Origin: Pseudomonadota bacterium
GTDB taxonomy: Bacteria > Pseudomonadota > Alphaproteobacteria > Dongiales > Dongiaceae
Direction of reading: 5' to 3'
DNA length: 64,000 bases
Assembly: GCA_021792365.1 (NCBI GenBank)
Contig: JAJYUT010000005.1
Location: 124,001 to 188,000, forward strand
Every line of letters starts with the position of its first letter. The stretch's first letter is position 1. The notes below the pieces were generated by a model, which searched no databases, was not told the origin of the DNA, and saw nothing but the letters and a program-made list of their open reading frames with translations. A program made the position numbers and the translations under genes. This document shows, in pieces, positions 28,512-36,928 of this stretch.

Positions 28512-30029
28512 ATGCGCAAGCTTGGTACGTTGCTGAAGGGCCTGGGTATCGATACCCGGCCGCTGGGTTCTGGCGAGCTGGTCGTTCGCTCGCCGATCGA
28601 CGGGATGGAGATCGCCCGCCTGAAGCCGGATTCGAAGGGCGCGGTCGGGAAAAAGGTCGCGCGCGCGGATGAGGCTTTCCGCGCCTGGCGCCAGGTCCCG
28701 GCGGCGCGCCGCGGCGAACTGATCCGGCTATTCGGCGAGGAATTGCGCGCCCACAAGACGGAGCTTGGCCGGTTGGTCTCGATCGAGGCAGGCAAGATCG
28801 TCCAGGAGGGCCTGGGCGAAGTGCAGGAAATGATCGACATCTGCGACTTCGCGGTCGGCCTGTCGCGCCAGCTCTACGGTCTCACCATTGCTTCGGAGCG
28901 GCCGGGCCATCGCATGATGGAAACCTGGCATCCTCTGGGCGTGGTCGGCGTGATCAGCGCCTTCAATTTCCCGGTCGCGGTGTGGTCGTGGAACTTCGCC
29001 CTCGCCATCGTGTGCGGCGACAGCGTGGTATGGAAGCCCTCGGACAAGACGCCGCTTACGGCGCTCGCCTGCGCAGGCATCTTCGCCAAGGCGATGAAGC
29101 GCTTCGGGAATGGCGCCGAGGGGGCGCCGAAAGGCCTGCTGGAGGTTGTGCTCGGCGGCAAGGAGGTCGGCGAGGCGCTGGTCGATGATCACCGCGTCAC
29201 CTTGGTCAGCGCCACCGGCTCGACCCGCATGGGCCGCGAGGTCGGCCCGCGCGTCATGCAGCGTTTCGGCCGCGTGCTGCTGGAACTGGGCGGCAACAAC
29301 GGAATGATCGTGTGCCCCAGCGCCGACCTGGAGCTCGCCGTCCGCGCTATCACCTTCAGCGCGGTCGGCACCGCGGGCCAGCGTTGCACCAGCTTGCGGC
29401 GCCTGGTGGTGCACGAAAAGGTCTATGACCATCTGATCCCGCGGCTCAAGAAGATCTATGGCGGCGTCGCGATCGGCAGCCCGCTCGAAGCCAAGACGCT
29501 GGTCGGGCCGCTGATCGACGAGGGCGCGTTCAACCGCATGCAGGAGGCGCTCAAGCGCGCCCGGCAGGAGGGCGGCAAGGTGACCGGCGGCGAGCGCGTG
29601 AAGGTGCCCGGTTGCGCCGGGGGCTTCTACGTGAAGCCCGCGCTGGTCGAGTTGCCCGCGCAGACGGGTATCATGAAGGAGGAGACCTTCGCGCCGATCC
29701 TCTACGTGGTGAAATACAAGGACTTCGCCAAGGCGATCGAGATCCACAACGATGTGCCGCAGGGGCTCTCCTCCTGCATCTTCACGCGCGACGTCCGGGA
29801 GGCGGAGCAGTTCACGTCCGCGCTCGGCAGCGATTGCGGCATCGCCAACGTCAATATCGGCCCGTCGGGGGCGGAGATCGGCGGCGCGTTCGGCGGCGAG
29901 AAGGAGACCGGCGGCGGACGCGAATCCGGTTCCGATGCCTGGAAAGCCTATATGCGCCGCGCCACCAACACCATCAACTACTCCGACCGGCTTCCGCTGG
30001 CGCAGGGCATCAAGTTCGACGTCGGGTGA
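28512..30029 (+). CDS. ALDH7-type aldehyde dehydrogenase (aminoadipate-semialdehyde dehydrogenase-like)
   Basis: 505 aa NAD(P)+-dependent dehydrogenase of the antiquitin group, best fit L-2-aminoadipate-6-semialdehyde (piperideine-6-carboxylate) dehydrogenase in lysine breakdown. Seen: VGVISAFNFPVAVWSWNFAL (cofactor strand), LELGGNNGMIV with the general-base Glu, and GTAGQRCTSLRRLVVHE with the catalytic Cys. QLYGLTIASERPGHRMMETW matches antiquitin. The ATG at 28512 follows GAGGGG; the open frame extends upstream without family resemblance. Other lysine catabolic genes are not adjacent. Confidence 0.9.
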   Translation: MRKLGTLLKGLGIDTRPLGSGELVVRSPIDGMEIARLKPDSKGAVGKKVARADEAFRAWRQVPAARRGELIRLFGEELRAHKTELGRLVSIEAGKIVQEGLGEVQEMIDICDFAVGLSRQLYGLTIASERPGHRMMETWHPLGVVGVISAFNFPVAVWSWNFALAIVCGDSVVWKPSDKTPLTALACAGIFAKAMKRFGNGAEGAPKGLLEVVLGGKEVGEALVDDHRVTLVSATGSTRMGREVGPRVMQRFGRVLLELGGNNGMIVCPSADLELAVRAITFSAVGTAGQRCTSLRRLVVHEKVYDHLIPRLKKIYGGVAIGSPLEAKTLVGPLIDEGAFNRMQEALKRARQEGGKVTGGERVKVPGCAGGFYVKPALVELPAQTGIMKEETFAPILYVVKYKDFAKAIEIHNDVPQGLSSCIFTRDVREAEQFTSALGSDCGIANVNIGPSGAEIGGAFGGEKETGGGRESGSDAWKAYMRRATNTINYSDRLPLAQGIKFDVG

Positions 30030-30115
30030 CCGCCAGCGACGCTGCTTGCGCGCACTCTTCGTCATGGTGGTGCTTGGCCGATGTTGCGATGATCGTAAGA
30101 GCCGTGCGCAACGCG

Positions 30116-30643
30116 CTACTTTCTCGGCTCGTCCTTCATCCACTCGGTGTGGCTGAGCAGCACAATCATGTTCACGGTCTCGCCGTCGCTGGACAGCGGC
30201 AGGAACAGCACGTCATCGCGCTGCGTGCGCGTGCGGAGCGGCTGATAGGTGCCGCGATAGAGCAGGGGCTGCCGGGTGCGTACGACGTGGTCGAGATAAC
30301 CGGTCGTGGTATCAGTGGACTCGCCGTAATAGGCTTCGTCGACCACCTTGCCGGTGGGATCCGACCCGCGTAGCTCCACTTCGTGCGTGCCGACGAGGCG
30401 ATACACATAGCGCCGCGGTTCGGGGACGACGTCGATCAGGATCAGCAGCGGCAGAAGTGCCTTGAGATCGATCGGATCGATGTCGCTGCGCGCGGGCATG
30501 GGCCGATCTCCGCGCTTGACTGACCAGTACTCGTAGAGGCTCTGCAACGAGGAATGACTGTGCACCAGCTGATCCGGTGACCAGTCCCCGAACCTTTCGG
30601 CGGTATCCGACGTATGTGCTGGCAGATCGGCCGGCTCGTACAT
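30116..30643 (-). CDS. PAS_5 family protein (5 of 5)
   Basis: 175 aa, separated by 20 kb from the other copies. Motifs: YEYWSVKRGDRPMPARSDIDP, LKALLPLLILIDVV, YRLVGTHEVELRGSDPTGKVV and LFLPLSSDGETVNMIVLL. It belongs with copies 1 and 2 (DPTG subtype). The ATG at 30643 avoids overlap with psuG, though the ribosome site is weak. It converges with the ALDH7 gene. Confidence 0.83.
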   Translation of the reverse strand: MYEPADLPAHTSDTAERFGDWSPDQLVHSHSSLQSLYEYWSVKRGDRPMPARSDIDPIDLKALLPLLILIDVVPEPRRYVYRLVGTHEVELRGSDPTGKVVDEAYYGESTDTTTGYLDHVVRTRQPLLYRGTYQPLRTRTQRDDVLFLPLSSDGETVNMIVLLSHTEWMKDEPRK

Positions 30644-30734
30644 GGCGGTGCTGAACTCACTTTCATTCGTGCGGCACTGTGCAATCTCTCCCTTAAGAAA
30701 GGGCGAAGACCGGCAACGCTCGCGCTCTGTCAGT

Positions 30735-31664
30735 TTATATAGGCCTTTTGATCGAGACACTGAGCGCAATCGCAACCATGGCGCCCACTTGCGCATTATT
30801 GAGCGCCAGAGCGACGTTGGCGCGCTGGCTGTCGCCGCCGGTCAGATCGCGCAGGCGCGCGAGTAGGAAAGGCGTCACGTCCTTGCCGACGATGCCTCGG
30901 GTACGCGCTTCCTGCAGCGCAGCGGCGATATGTTCCTCGGTCCGGGCGGCGGGGATCTCCTCCGCTTCCGGGATGGCATTGGCGATCAGCACGCCGCCTT
31001 CATCCGACAGGCGCCAGCGGGCAGCGAGGATTGCGGCGATCTCCTCCACGCTCTCGGCGCGCATCGGGATCGGCACCCCCGAATTGCGTGAATAGAAAGC
31101 GGGAAATTCGTCGCAGCGATAGCCGATCACCGGCACGCTCAAGGTCTCCAGCATCTCCAGCGTGCGCGGCAGATCCAGGATCGCCTTGGCGCCCGCGGAA
31201 ACCACGGCAACGGGGCTCCGCGCCAGTTCCGTCAGATCCGCCGAGATGTCGCCGGTCAACTCCGCGCCGCGATGCACGCCGCCGATCCCCCCGGTGGCGA
31301 ACACGCGGATGCCGGCCAGGGCCGCGATGCGCAGGGTGGCGGCGACCGTCGTCGCACCATCGCGGCGCTGCGCAATCAGCACGGGCAGGTCGCGCACCGA
31401 CGCCTTCGGCATGTCCGGCGACTGCGCCAGGCGTTCGAGCATCGCGTCGTCGAGCCCGACCTTGAGCCGGCCTCCGAGCACCGCGATGGTGGCGGGCACC
31501 GCGCCTTCGGTACGGATCATGCGCTCGAGCGCGCGCGCCGTGACGAGATTGCCGGGAAAGGGCATGCCGTGGGCGATGATGGTGGATTCCAGCGCGACAA
31601 CCGCGCGGCGCTGCTCCAGCGCCTCCGCGATTTCTGGCGCGATGTCGAGGTCGGGATGGATCAT
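30735..31664 (-). CDS. psuG: Pseudouridine-5'-phosphate glycosidase
   Basis: Cleaves the C-C glycosidic bond of pseudouridine 5'-phosphate to uracil and ribose 5-phosphate; 309 aa. Characteristic segments: VVALESTIIAHGMPFPGNLV at the start, RDLPVLIAQRRDGATTVAAT, FATGGIGGVHRGAELTGDIS and AGAKAILDLPRTLEMLETLSVPVIGY. The start overlaps the psuK stop by ATGA, so the pair is translationally coupled in the order psuK-psuG. Confidence 0.95.
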   Translation of the reverse strand: MIHPDLDIAPEIAEALEQRRAVVALESTIIAHGMPFPGNLVTARALERMIRTEGAVPATIAVLGGRLKVGLDDAMLERLAQSPDMPKASVRDLPVLIAQRRDGATTVAATLRIAALAGIRVFATGGIGGVHRGAELTGDISADLTELARSPVAVVSAGAKAILDLPRTLEMLETLSVPVIGYRCDEFPAFYSRNSGVPIPMRAESVEEIAAILAARWRLSDEGGVLIANAIPEAEEIPAARTEEHIAAALQEARTRGIVGKDVTPFLLARLRDLTGGDSQRANVALALNNAQVGAMVAIALSVSIKRPI

Positions 31665-32791
31665 GCGGCTCGATCTCTCCTGCTCGCACGGCGGCTGCGG
31701 CGCTTGAGCATGGCCTGCAGAGCCGCGGGCGACAAGGCGGGGTTCACCGTCTCCGGCACGCTGACGGTCAGCGCCGCCGCGGCCTGGCCCCAGCGCGCCG
31801 CCTCTGCCAGCGTCTGCTGCTGGAGCAGGGCATGGATCGCGCCGGCCAAGGCCGCATCGCCGCCGCCGGTCGCATCGGCGAGCGTGGCGGGGAGGGGGGC
31901 CACAAGCGCCTGCTCCGCGGCGCTCGCAGCATAGGTCCCGCGACTGCCGAGCCCGATCAGGACATGTATGACGTTCATCTCATGCAGAACCTGTGCGGCG
32001 CGCTTCAGATCCGCTTCGGAGCGGACCTTCCCGGCCGCCAGGATCGCCGCCTCGTCGCGATTGAGCGCCATCAGGTGGACCGGCAGGCGCGCCTTGAGGA
32101 GTGGCCGCAGCCGTTCCGCCTTGCGGGTGGACACCGCATCGACCGCCAGAGGCACCTTGGCCCCGGCGCACAGCTCCGCCAGGCGGAGCAGGGCGGCTTC
32201 CGACAGATTGCAATCTGCCACCACCATGCGCGCTTGGCGGAGGGTCGAAGCCCGCAAGCCGATCCGCTCGGGCGTAAGCTCTTCCATCAGGTCCATGGCC
32301 GAGATCGCGGCGGCCAAGTCGCCATCGCCGTCGAGCAGCGCGACATAGGTGCCGGTCGGCCTGGCGCTCATCACGGTCATGGAGAGGTCGGTGCCGGCGG
32401 CGCGCGCTTCGCGCAGGATGCGCTCGCCGAACTCGTCCTGCCCCACGACGGTGAAGAGGGAAGTCGGCACGCCGAGCCGAGCCAGATTGCGCGCGATGTT
32501 GCAGGCGACACCGCCCACCATCGCCGTCACGCGGCCGGGATTGGAAGTGCGCGGCACCAGCGGAGCCTCGGCCCGGCATTTGAGATCCATATTGGCGCCG
32601 CCGATGACGACGACCTGTCCCGCCGGCTTCAGCACATAGCCGCGGCCCATGATCTCTCCCTGCTGGCGCAGCGCGCTGACATGCACCGCCACGGCAGCCG
32701 CGCTGGTCTTCAGTCGCCGCGCAATGGCCGCCGCCGACAAGGTCGGATCGTCACGCAAAAGGGCGAGGATCTGGCGCTCGCGCTCGGTCAC
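31661..32791 (-). CDS. psuK: Pseudouridine kinase with N-terminal winged helix
   Basis: PfkB-family kinase, 376 aa, phosphorylating pseudouridine for PsuG. After an N-terminal helix-turn-helix of about 50 residues (ILALLRDDPTLSAAAIARRL, then SALRQQGEIMGRGYVL) comes the kinase: VVVIGGANMDLKCRAEAPL, GGVACNIARNLARLG, and the anion hole and base DATGGGDAALAGAIHALL. The added DNA-binding domain suggests self-regulation. The GTG at 32791 is the likeliest start; a GTG at 32845 sits beside a repeat element and is less likely. Confidence 0.9.
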   Translation of the reverse strand: MTERERQILALLRDDPTLSAAAIARRLKTSAAAVAVHVSALRQQGEIMGRGYVLKPAGQVVVIGGANMDLKCRAEAPLVPRTSNPGRVTAMVGGVACNIARNLARLGVPTSLFTVVGQDEFGERILREARAAGTDLSMTVMSARPTGTYVALLDGDGDLAAAISAMDLMEELTPERIGLRASTLRQARMVVADCNLSEAALLRLAELCAGAKVPLAVDAVSTRKAERLRPLLKARLPVHLMALNRDEAAILAAGKVRSEADLKRAAQVLHEMNVIHVLIGLGSRGTYAASAAEQALVAPLPATLADATGGGDAALAGAIHALLQQQTLAEAARWGQAAAALTVSVPETVNPALSPAALQAMLKRRSRRASRRDRAA

Positions 32792-32845
32792 TTTTGGGAT
32801 CCGAATCTGGCTTAATGAACCTAAGGGCGGTTCACGATAGCACAC

Positions 32846-32929
32846 TTTGTCATGCCGGCCTCGAGGGGACTCACCGCGGAACCCGAGTGCGCGAAAAACA
32901 AAACCCCGGCTCAAAGCCGGGGTGACAAA
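32846..32929. repeat. REP-like palindromic element (copy 1)
   Basis: TTTGTCATGCCGGC at the left end is mirrored, with two mismatches, by GCCGGGGTGACAAA at the right end. The same GTCATNCCGGC arms occur in the element at 61574-61685. The element lies between psuK and trcR and contains the trcR terminator hairpin in its right arm. Confidence 0.6.
32893..32922 (-). terminator. Intrinsic terminator of trcR
   Basis: Read on the minus strand: CCCCGGCT, loop TTG, AGCCGGGG, then TTTTGTTTTT. A perfect 8-bp stem with a U-rich tail, 46 bases after the trcR stop. Confidence 0.85.
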
Positions 32930-32967
32930 GGAGAAGGGAGCTAAGCGAGGGCAGGCGCCTGCGCCGC

Positions 32968-33600
32968 TCAGCTCTTGTTGCCGAAGAAGGCGCTGTAGCG
33001 GCCGGAATCGGCCGGCTGCTGCGCGGGCTCTTCCGGCTGCGGCTCGGGATTAAGCGGCTCCAGGGTCGCCGGCTTGCCGGCGGCCTTGCGCGCCTTCAGG
33101 ATCGCGGCGTTAAGGTCGGTCTGCGTGCAGAGGCCGAGCAGCACCGGATCCCGCGGGCGCAGGTTCGCGGTGTTCCAGTGGGTGCGGTCGCGTACCTGGG
33201 CGATGGTCTGCTTGGTGGTGCCGATCAGCTTGGAGATCTGCGCGTCGCTCAGTTCCGGATGGTGGCGCACCAGCCAGGCGACCGCGTCGGGCTTGTCCTG
33301 GCGCTTGGAGACCGGCGTGTAGCGCGGGCCCTTGGTGCGGATCTGCGGCAGGGGGATCGAGACCTTCGCCTGCAGGAGCCGGGCATCGGGATCGCCTTCA
33401 CAGCGCTTGATCTCCTCGGACGTCAGCTGCCCGTTGGCGGTGGGATCCAATCCGATGATGCCGACCGCGACTTCACCGTCGGCGATGCCCTGGACCTCAA
33501 GCGGATGCAGGCCGCAGAACGCAGCGATCTGCTCGAAGCTCAGCGTGGTGTTCTCCACCAGCCAGACCGCGGTCGCCTTGGGCATGAGTACTTGCGCCAT
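32968..33600 (-). CDS. trcR: DUF1013 cell-cycle transcriptional regulator, TrcR type
   Basis: 210 aa, highly conserved in alphaproteobacteria and called TrcR in Caulobacter. The family sequence MPKATAVWLVENTTLSFEQI opens the protein; LSDAQISKLIGTTKQTIAQV near residue 130 looks like a helix-turn-helix, followed by RDRTHWN. The last 40 residues are Pro/Glu-rich. The ATG at 33600 has GAGGAGGT upstream, which decides the start. Single-gene unit ended by a clear terminator. Confidence 0.92.
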   Translation of the reverse strand: MAQVLMPKATAVWLVENTTLSFEQIAAFCGLHPLEVQGIADGEVAVGIIGLDPTANGQLTSEEIKRCEGDPDARLLQAKVSIPLPQIRTKGPRYTPVSKRQDKPDAVAWLVRHHPELSDAQISKLIGTTKQTIAQVRDRTHWNTANLRPRDPVLLGLCTQTDLNAAILKARKAAGKPATLEPLNPEPQPEEPAQQPADSGRYSAFFGNKS

Positions 33601-33803
33601 AACATCTACCTCCTCGGCCAGCCGCAGGGCTATCCGCGGACCGGCGGCCAAGACCGTGCTTGACCGATTTTTGTGAAGCATGCCCCAGATGCCGAACGGG
33701 CGACGTCGCGGGGCACCGAAACGTGGCGCTCCGATAGCATCTTTGGCAGCGCCCTGCCAAGGATATATGAACGCAGTGGGAGGGGTTAAACCCCGGAATC
33801 GCG

Positions 33804-34799
33804 CTAAAGCGTGAGCACGATTTTGCCCACGTGGGCGCTGCTTTCCATCAGGCGATGGGCCTCCGCGGCCTGCTCCAGGGGGAAGGTCGCGTGGATCAGG
33901 GGGCGGATCTTGCCGGAAGCCAGCAGCGGCCAGACTTTTTCCTCCAGGGCCTTGGCAATCGCGCCCTTCTCGGCGACCGAGCGCGGCCGGAGCGTCGAGC
34001 CGGTGATGGTCTGGCGCTTCATCATCACGCCCGCGAAATTGACCTCCGCCTTGGCGCCCTTGAGGAAGGCGATCTGGACCAGCCGGCCTTCCACTGCCAG
34101 GGATTTGAGGTTGCGGCCGATATAGTCCCCGCCGACCATGTCCAGGATGACGTCGATCCCCTTGCCGCCGGTTTCCTGGTCGATCACCGCGACGAAGTCC
34201 TCGGTCTTATAGTCGATCGCAACGGATGCCCCTAAATCTTTGCATTTAGAGCATTTGTTGGCCGATCCAGCGGTCGTGAAGACCCGCGCCCCGAAATGGC
34301 TGGCAAGCTGTATGGCGGTCGTCCCGATGCCGCTCGACCCGCCATGCACCAGGAAGCTTTCGCCGGCCTTCAGCCGTCCGCGATCGAACACGTTGGTCCA
34401 GACGGTGAAGAAGGTCTCGGGCAGGGCGGCCGCCTCGACCATCTCGAGCTTGCCGGGGATGGGCAGGCATTGCGCCGCCGGGGCGGCGCAGAACTCGGCA
34501 TAGCCCCCGCCCGCGACCAGGGCCGTCACCTTGTCGCCCACCTTCCAGCGGGCCGCCTCCGGGCCGAGGGCAACGATCTCGCCGGCCACCTCCAGCCCGG
34601 GCAGGTCGCTGGCCCCCGGCGGCGGGGCATAGCCACCCTGACGCTGCAGGATGTCCGGGCGGTTCACCCCGGCGGCCGCGACCCGGATCAGCACCTCTCC
34701 CTTGGCAGGCTGAGGCGCCTTGCGCTTGGCCGGGACCAGGACCTCCGGTCCGCCGGGCTGTTTGATCTCGATGGCGCGCATCTCCGCGGGAAGGCTCAT
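33804..34799 (-). CDS. NAD(P)H quinone oxidoreductase (MDR family, PIG3-like)
   Basis: 331 aa, zinc-free medium-chain reductase. Signatures: AAGVNRPDILQRQGGY, LPGLEVAGEIVALG, HGGSSGIGTTAIQLASHFGA (nucleotide-binding loop, about residue 145) and a C-terminal VGKIVLTL. Two Cys in NKCSKCKDLGASVAIDY are unusual but not a full zinc site. The ATG at 34799 starts the conserved fold; 31 in-frame codons before it do not. Divergent from the DUF1192 gene. Confidence 0.9.
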   Translation of the reverse strand: MSLPAEMRAIEIKQPGGPEVLVPAKRKAPQPAKGEVLIRVAAAGVNRPDILQRQGGYAPPPGASDLPGLEVAGEIVALGPEAARWKVGDKVTALVAGGGYAEFCAAPAAQCLPIPGKLEMVEAAALPETFFTVWTNVFDRGRLKAGESFLVHGGSSGIGTTAIQLASHFGARVFTTAGSANKCSKCKDLGASVAIDYKTEDFVAVIDQETGGKGIDVILDMVGGDYIGRNLKSLAVEGRLVQIAFLKGAKAEVNFAGVMMKRQTITGSTLRPRSVAEKGAIAKALEEKVWPLLASGKIRPLIHATFPLEQAAEAHRLMESSAHVGKIVLTL

Positions 34800-34916
34800 G
34801 GTCGGATCCTGTTGCGACAAAGAAGCGACATACCTAGCGGATTTATTGCCGCAATGGAATTGACCCACCTCGGCCGGTAGACTGGCCATCATCTGGTGTC
34901 AGGCAGGAGGTCGATC

Positions 34917-35105
34917 ATGGACCCTGAGGAACTGGAGCCGCGCAAGCAGAAGCCGCAGCTGCGCAACCTGGATGTGCTCTCAATCGAGGAGCTCAATGCC
35001 TATATCGAGGAGATGCGGGCGGAGATCAGGCGCGTGGAGGAGAAGATCGCGGCCAAGAAGGCGCACATAAATGCCGCCGCCGGTCTGTTCAAGTCGGCAT
35101 CATAA
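34917..35105 (+). CDS. DUF1192 small protein, 62 aa
   Basis: Matches DUF1192: LDVLSIEELNAYIEEMRAEI then RVEEKIAAKKAHINAA, a short helix followed by coiled coil. The ATG at 34917 follows GCAGGAGG. The gene ends ten bases before bdhA and is probably in its transcript. Function unknown. Confidence 0.87.
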   Translation: MDPEELEPRKQKPQLRNLDVLSIEELNAYIEEMRAEIRRVEEKIAAKKAHINAAAGLFKSAS

Positions 35106-35115
35106 AAGGATCGAC

Positions 35116-35898
35116 ATGCTCAAAGGCAGAAACGCCATCGTTACCGGATCCACCAGCGGCATCGGCAAGGGCATCGCGGAGGCCCTGGCTTCCGCCGGCG
35201 CCAATGTCATGCTGAACGGCTTCGGCGACGCTGCCGAGATCGAGCGCCAGCGCGCGGCGCTCGCCGGCTCCGCCACGGTAGAGGTCGCCTATCATCCGGC
35301 GGACATGTCCAGGCCGGCGGACATCCGCGACATGATCGAGAGCGCGCAGAAGACATTCGGCGGGGTCGACATCCTGGTGAACAATGCCGGCATCCAGCAT
35401 GTCGCGCCGATCGAGGAATTCCCCGACGACCGCTGGGATGCCGTCATCGCCATCAACTTGTCTTCCGCTTTCCACGCCATCAAGGCGGCGCTGCCCGGCA
35501 TGCGCGCCAGGAAGTGGGGCCGTATCATCAACATTGCGTCGGCGCACGGGCTTGTGGCCTCGGCGGAGAAGTCCGCCTACGTCTCGGCCAAGCATGGGAT
35601 CATCGGCCTAACGAAGACCGTCGCGCTTGAGACCGCGGGCAGCGGCATCACCTCCGTTGCAATCTGTCCGGGCTGGGTGCTGACGCCGCTCGTGCAAAAG
35701 CAGATCGATGCGAAAGCCGCTGCCGGCAATCTCTCGGCCGCGGAAGCCAAAATGGAGCTGTTGGGCGAGAAACAGCCATCAAAGGAATTCACGACTCCTG
35801 AGCAAATTGGTCAGACAGTCCTATTCCTGTGCAGCTCCGCAGCGGATCAGATCACCGGCTCGGCGATTTCGTTGGATGGCGGCTGGGTCGCTCAATAG
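35116..35898 (+). CDS. bdhA: 3-hydroxybutyrate dehydrogenase
   Basis: SDR-family NAD+ enzyme of 260 aa interconverting (R)-3-hydroxybutyrate and acetoacetate, part of polyhydroxybutyrate turnover. NAIVTGSTSGIGKGIA is the nucleotide-binding motif, VNNAGIQHVAPIEEF the NNAG motif, and SAHGLVASAEKSAYVSAKHG gives the catalytic Ser, Tyr and Lys. PGWVLTPLVQKQI and the C-terminal ISLDGGWVAQ are typical of BdhA. The ATG at 35116 follows AAAAGGA. No PHB synthase or depolymerase is in the window. Confidence 0.92.
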   Translation: MLKGRNAIVTGSTSGIGKGIAEALASAGANVMLNGFGDAAEIERQRAALAGSATVEVAYHPADMSRPADIRDMIESAQKTFGGVDILVNNAGIQHVAPIEEFPDDRWDAVIAINLSSAFHAIKAALPGMRARKWGRIINIASAHGLVASAEKSAYVSAKHGIIGLTKTVALETAGSGITSVAICPGWVLTPLVQKQIDAKAAAGNLSAAEAKMELLGEKQPSKEFTTPEQIGQTVLFLCSSAADQITGSAISLDGGWVAQ

Positions 35899-35949
35899 CG
35901 CGACACTTATCGTTTCTGGTTAACGTTTTGTTCATGCCTCGCGCGTAGT

Positions 35950-36056
35950 GTGGCACTCAGGAAGGTGGGCTCCCCACCTGTCCTCCTGGATCTTCGATCC
36001 AGTTTCATGCCTCCCTGTCTAACTTGCACCGCCGGCTTTCCGGCGGTGTTTTTTTG
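35950..36056 (+). ncRNA. Candidate small RNA in the bdhA 3' region
   Basis: Three consecutive hairpins with perfect stems: AGGTGGG/CCCACCT with loop CTC (35963-35979), CTGGATC/GATCCAG with loop TTC (35986-36002), and a strong terminator (36027-36055). The spacers hold C/U-rich stretches such as TCCTCC and CCTCCC that could pair with ribosome-binding sites. The 5' end is not defined; it could be a separate transcript or processed from bdhA mRNA. No known family was matched. Confidence 0.5.
36027..36055 (+). terminator. Strong intrinsic terminator
   Basis: CACCGCCGG, loop CTTT, CCGGCGGTG, then TTTTTTT. A perfect 9-bp stem with seven or more T; the clearest intrinsic terminator in the window. 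It ends the bdhA transcript and the candidate small RNA. Confidence 0.93.
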
Positions 36057-36212
36057 TGAAAACAGGGCAGCGCGCTTGATGACAATCAAGTGAATTTGTC
36101 AACGAGATTGTTCGCTTGACGCCGCATAGGGCCATTCATAGGCTTCACACCGCTGAATGACCTAGGCGCAGAGGCGCCAGGGGCAAGTTAGACAGGCAGA
36201 GGCTTGAAACGA

Positions 36213-36247
36213 GAGGGCCGCCACCGCAACCCGGTGCAGCGGCCCTC
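36213..36247. terminator. Long hairpin downstream of hsp20
   Basis: GAGGGCCGC and GCGGCCCTC form a 9-bp stem with an inner CACC/GGTG stem. It lies 120 bases beyond the hsp20 stop, in the gap between the convergent bdhA and hsp20 units, and would act as a backup terminator. Confidence 0.5.
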
Positions 36248-36296
36248 CGCATTTCAGACGTCATTTCCGCGCGAAACAGAACTCGATGCAAAGAGA

Positions 36297-36322
36297 ACTG
36301 GCCGAGCCAAAGCCCGGCCAGT
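36297..36322 (-). terminator. Terminator hairpin of hsp20
   Basis: On the minus strand ACTGGCCG and CGGCCAGT pair over 8 bp and are followed by TCTCTTTGC. It lies 46 bases after the hsp20 stop. Confidence 0.65.
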
Positions 36323-36367
36323 CCGATCGCGCAGATCGGATCGATTTGCGCGATCAATCGGCGTCGA

Positions 36368-36832
36368 TCAAGCCGCCTGCTTTTCGATCGCCTTTGGCGC
36401 GCTCTCCGGCGCGGTGCTGATCTTCACCTGCCGCGGCTTCATCGCCTCGGGCACTTCGCGCACCAGGTCGACATGAAGCAGACCATTCGCGAGCGAAGCG
36501 CCGTTCACGCGGATGTGGTCGGCGAGCGTGAAGCGACGCTCGAAGGCGCGACCGGCGATGCCGCGATAGAGATACGACGTCGTGTCGTCTTCGTGCGCGA
36601 GCTTGCCGGAAATCAGAAGCTGATTCTCCTGCGTCGTAATGGTGAGATCGCGCTCGCCGAAGCCGGCAACCGCCATCGTGATGCGATAGGTGTCATCGCC
36701 GGTCCGCTCGATGTTGTACGGCGGATAGGAGAGCGCACTGTCGTCGATGCGGGTCGCGGCATCCATCAGGCGCGACAGGCGATCGAAACCGACCGTGGAG
36801 CGGAACAGGGGAGAGAGATCAAGGCTACGCAT
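36368..36832 (-). CDS. Hsp20 family small heat-shock protein
   Basis: 154 aa ATP-independent chaperone that holds unfolding proteins. The alpha-crystallin domain runs from YPPYNIERTGDDTYRITMAV to about residue 130, with GFGERDLTITTQENQLLISG and the closing ASLANGLLHVDL (GxLxI/V-type motif, here GLLHVDL). N-terminal MRSLDLSPLFRSTVGFDRL is typical of the alphaproteobacterial IbpA/HspH class. GGAGG lies seven bases before the ATG at 36832, inside a predicted RNA thermometer, with an RpoH-type promoter further upstream. Confidence 0.95.
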   Translation of the reverse strand: MRSLDLSPLFRSTVGFDRLSRLMDAATRIDDSALSYPPYNIERTGDDTYRITMAVAGFGERDLTITTQENQLLISGKLAHEDDTTSYLYRGIAGRAFERRFTLADHIRVNGASLANGLLHVDLVREVPEAMKPRQVKISTAPESAPKAIEKQAA

Positions 36833-36837
36833 GGCAT

Positions 36838-36921
36838 GTCCTCCATTGAGCAACATGGTTTTCACTAATGGTCGCCGACAATTCGGCCGACCGATCGCCG
36901 AAGCCGGAAACGGCCTTCGGT
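36838..36921 (-). promoter_or_regulatory. ROSE-like RNA thermometer in the hsp20 leader
   Basis: The 5' leader folds into three hairpins. I: CCGAAG/CTTCGG (36898-36920). II: GGTCG/CGACC with inner CCGA/TCGG (36870-36892). III: GTTGCTC pairs with GAGGAC (36838-36854) with one bulged G, sequestering the Shine-Dalgarno. The UUGCU opposite AGGA with an extra G is the hallmark of ROSE elements, which melt on heat shock. Fold drawn by hand; no energy calculation. Confidence 0.8.
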
Positions 36922-36928
36922 GACCGTG

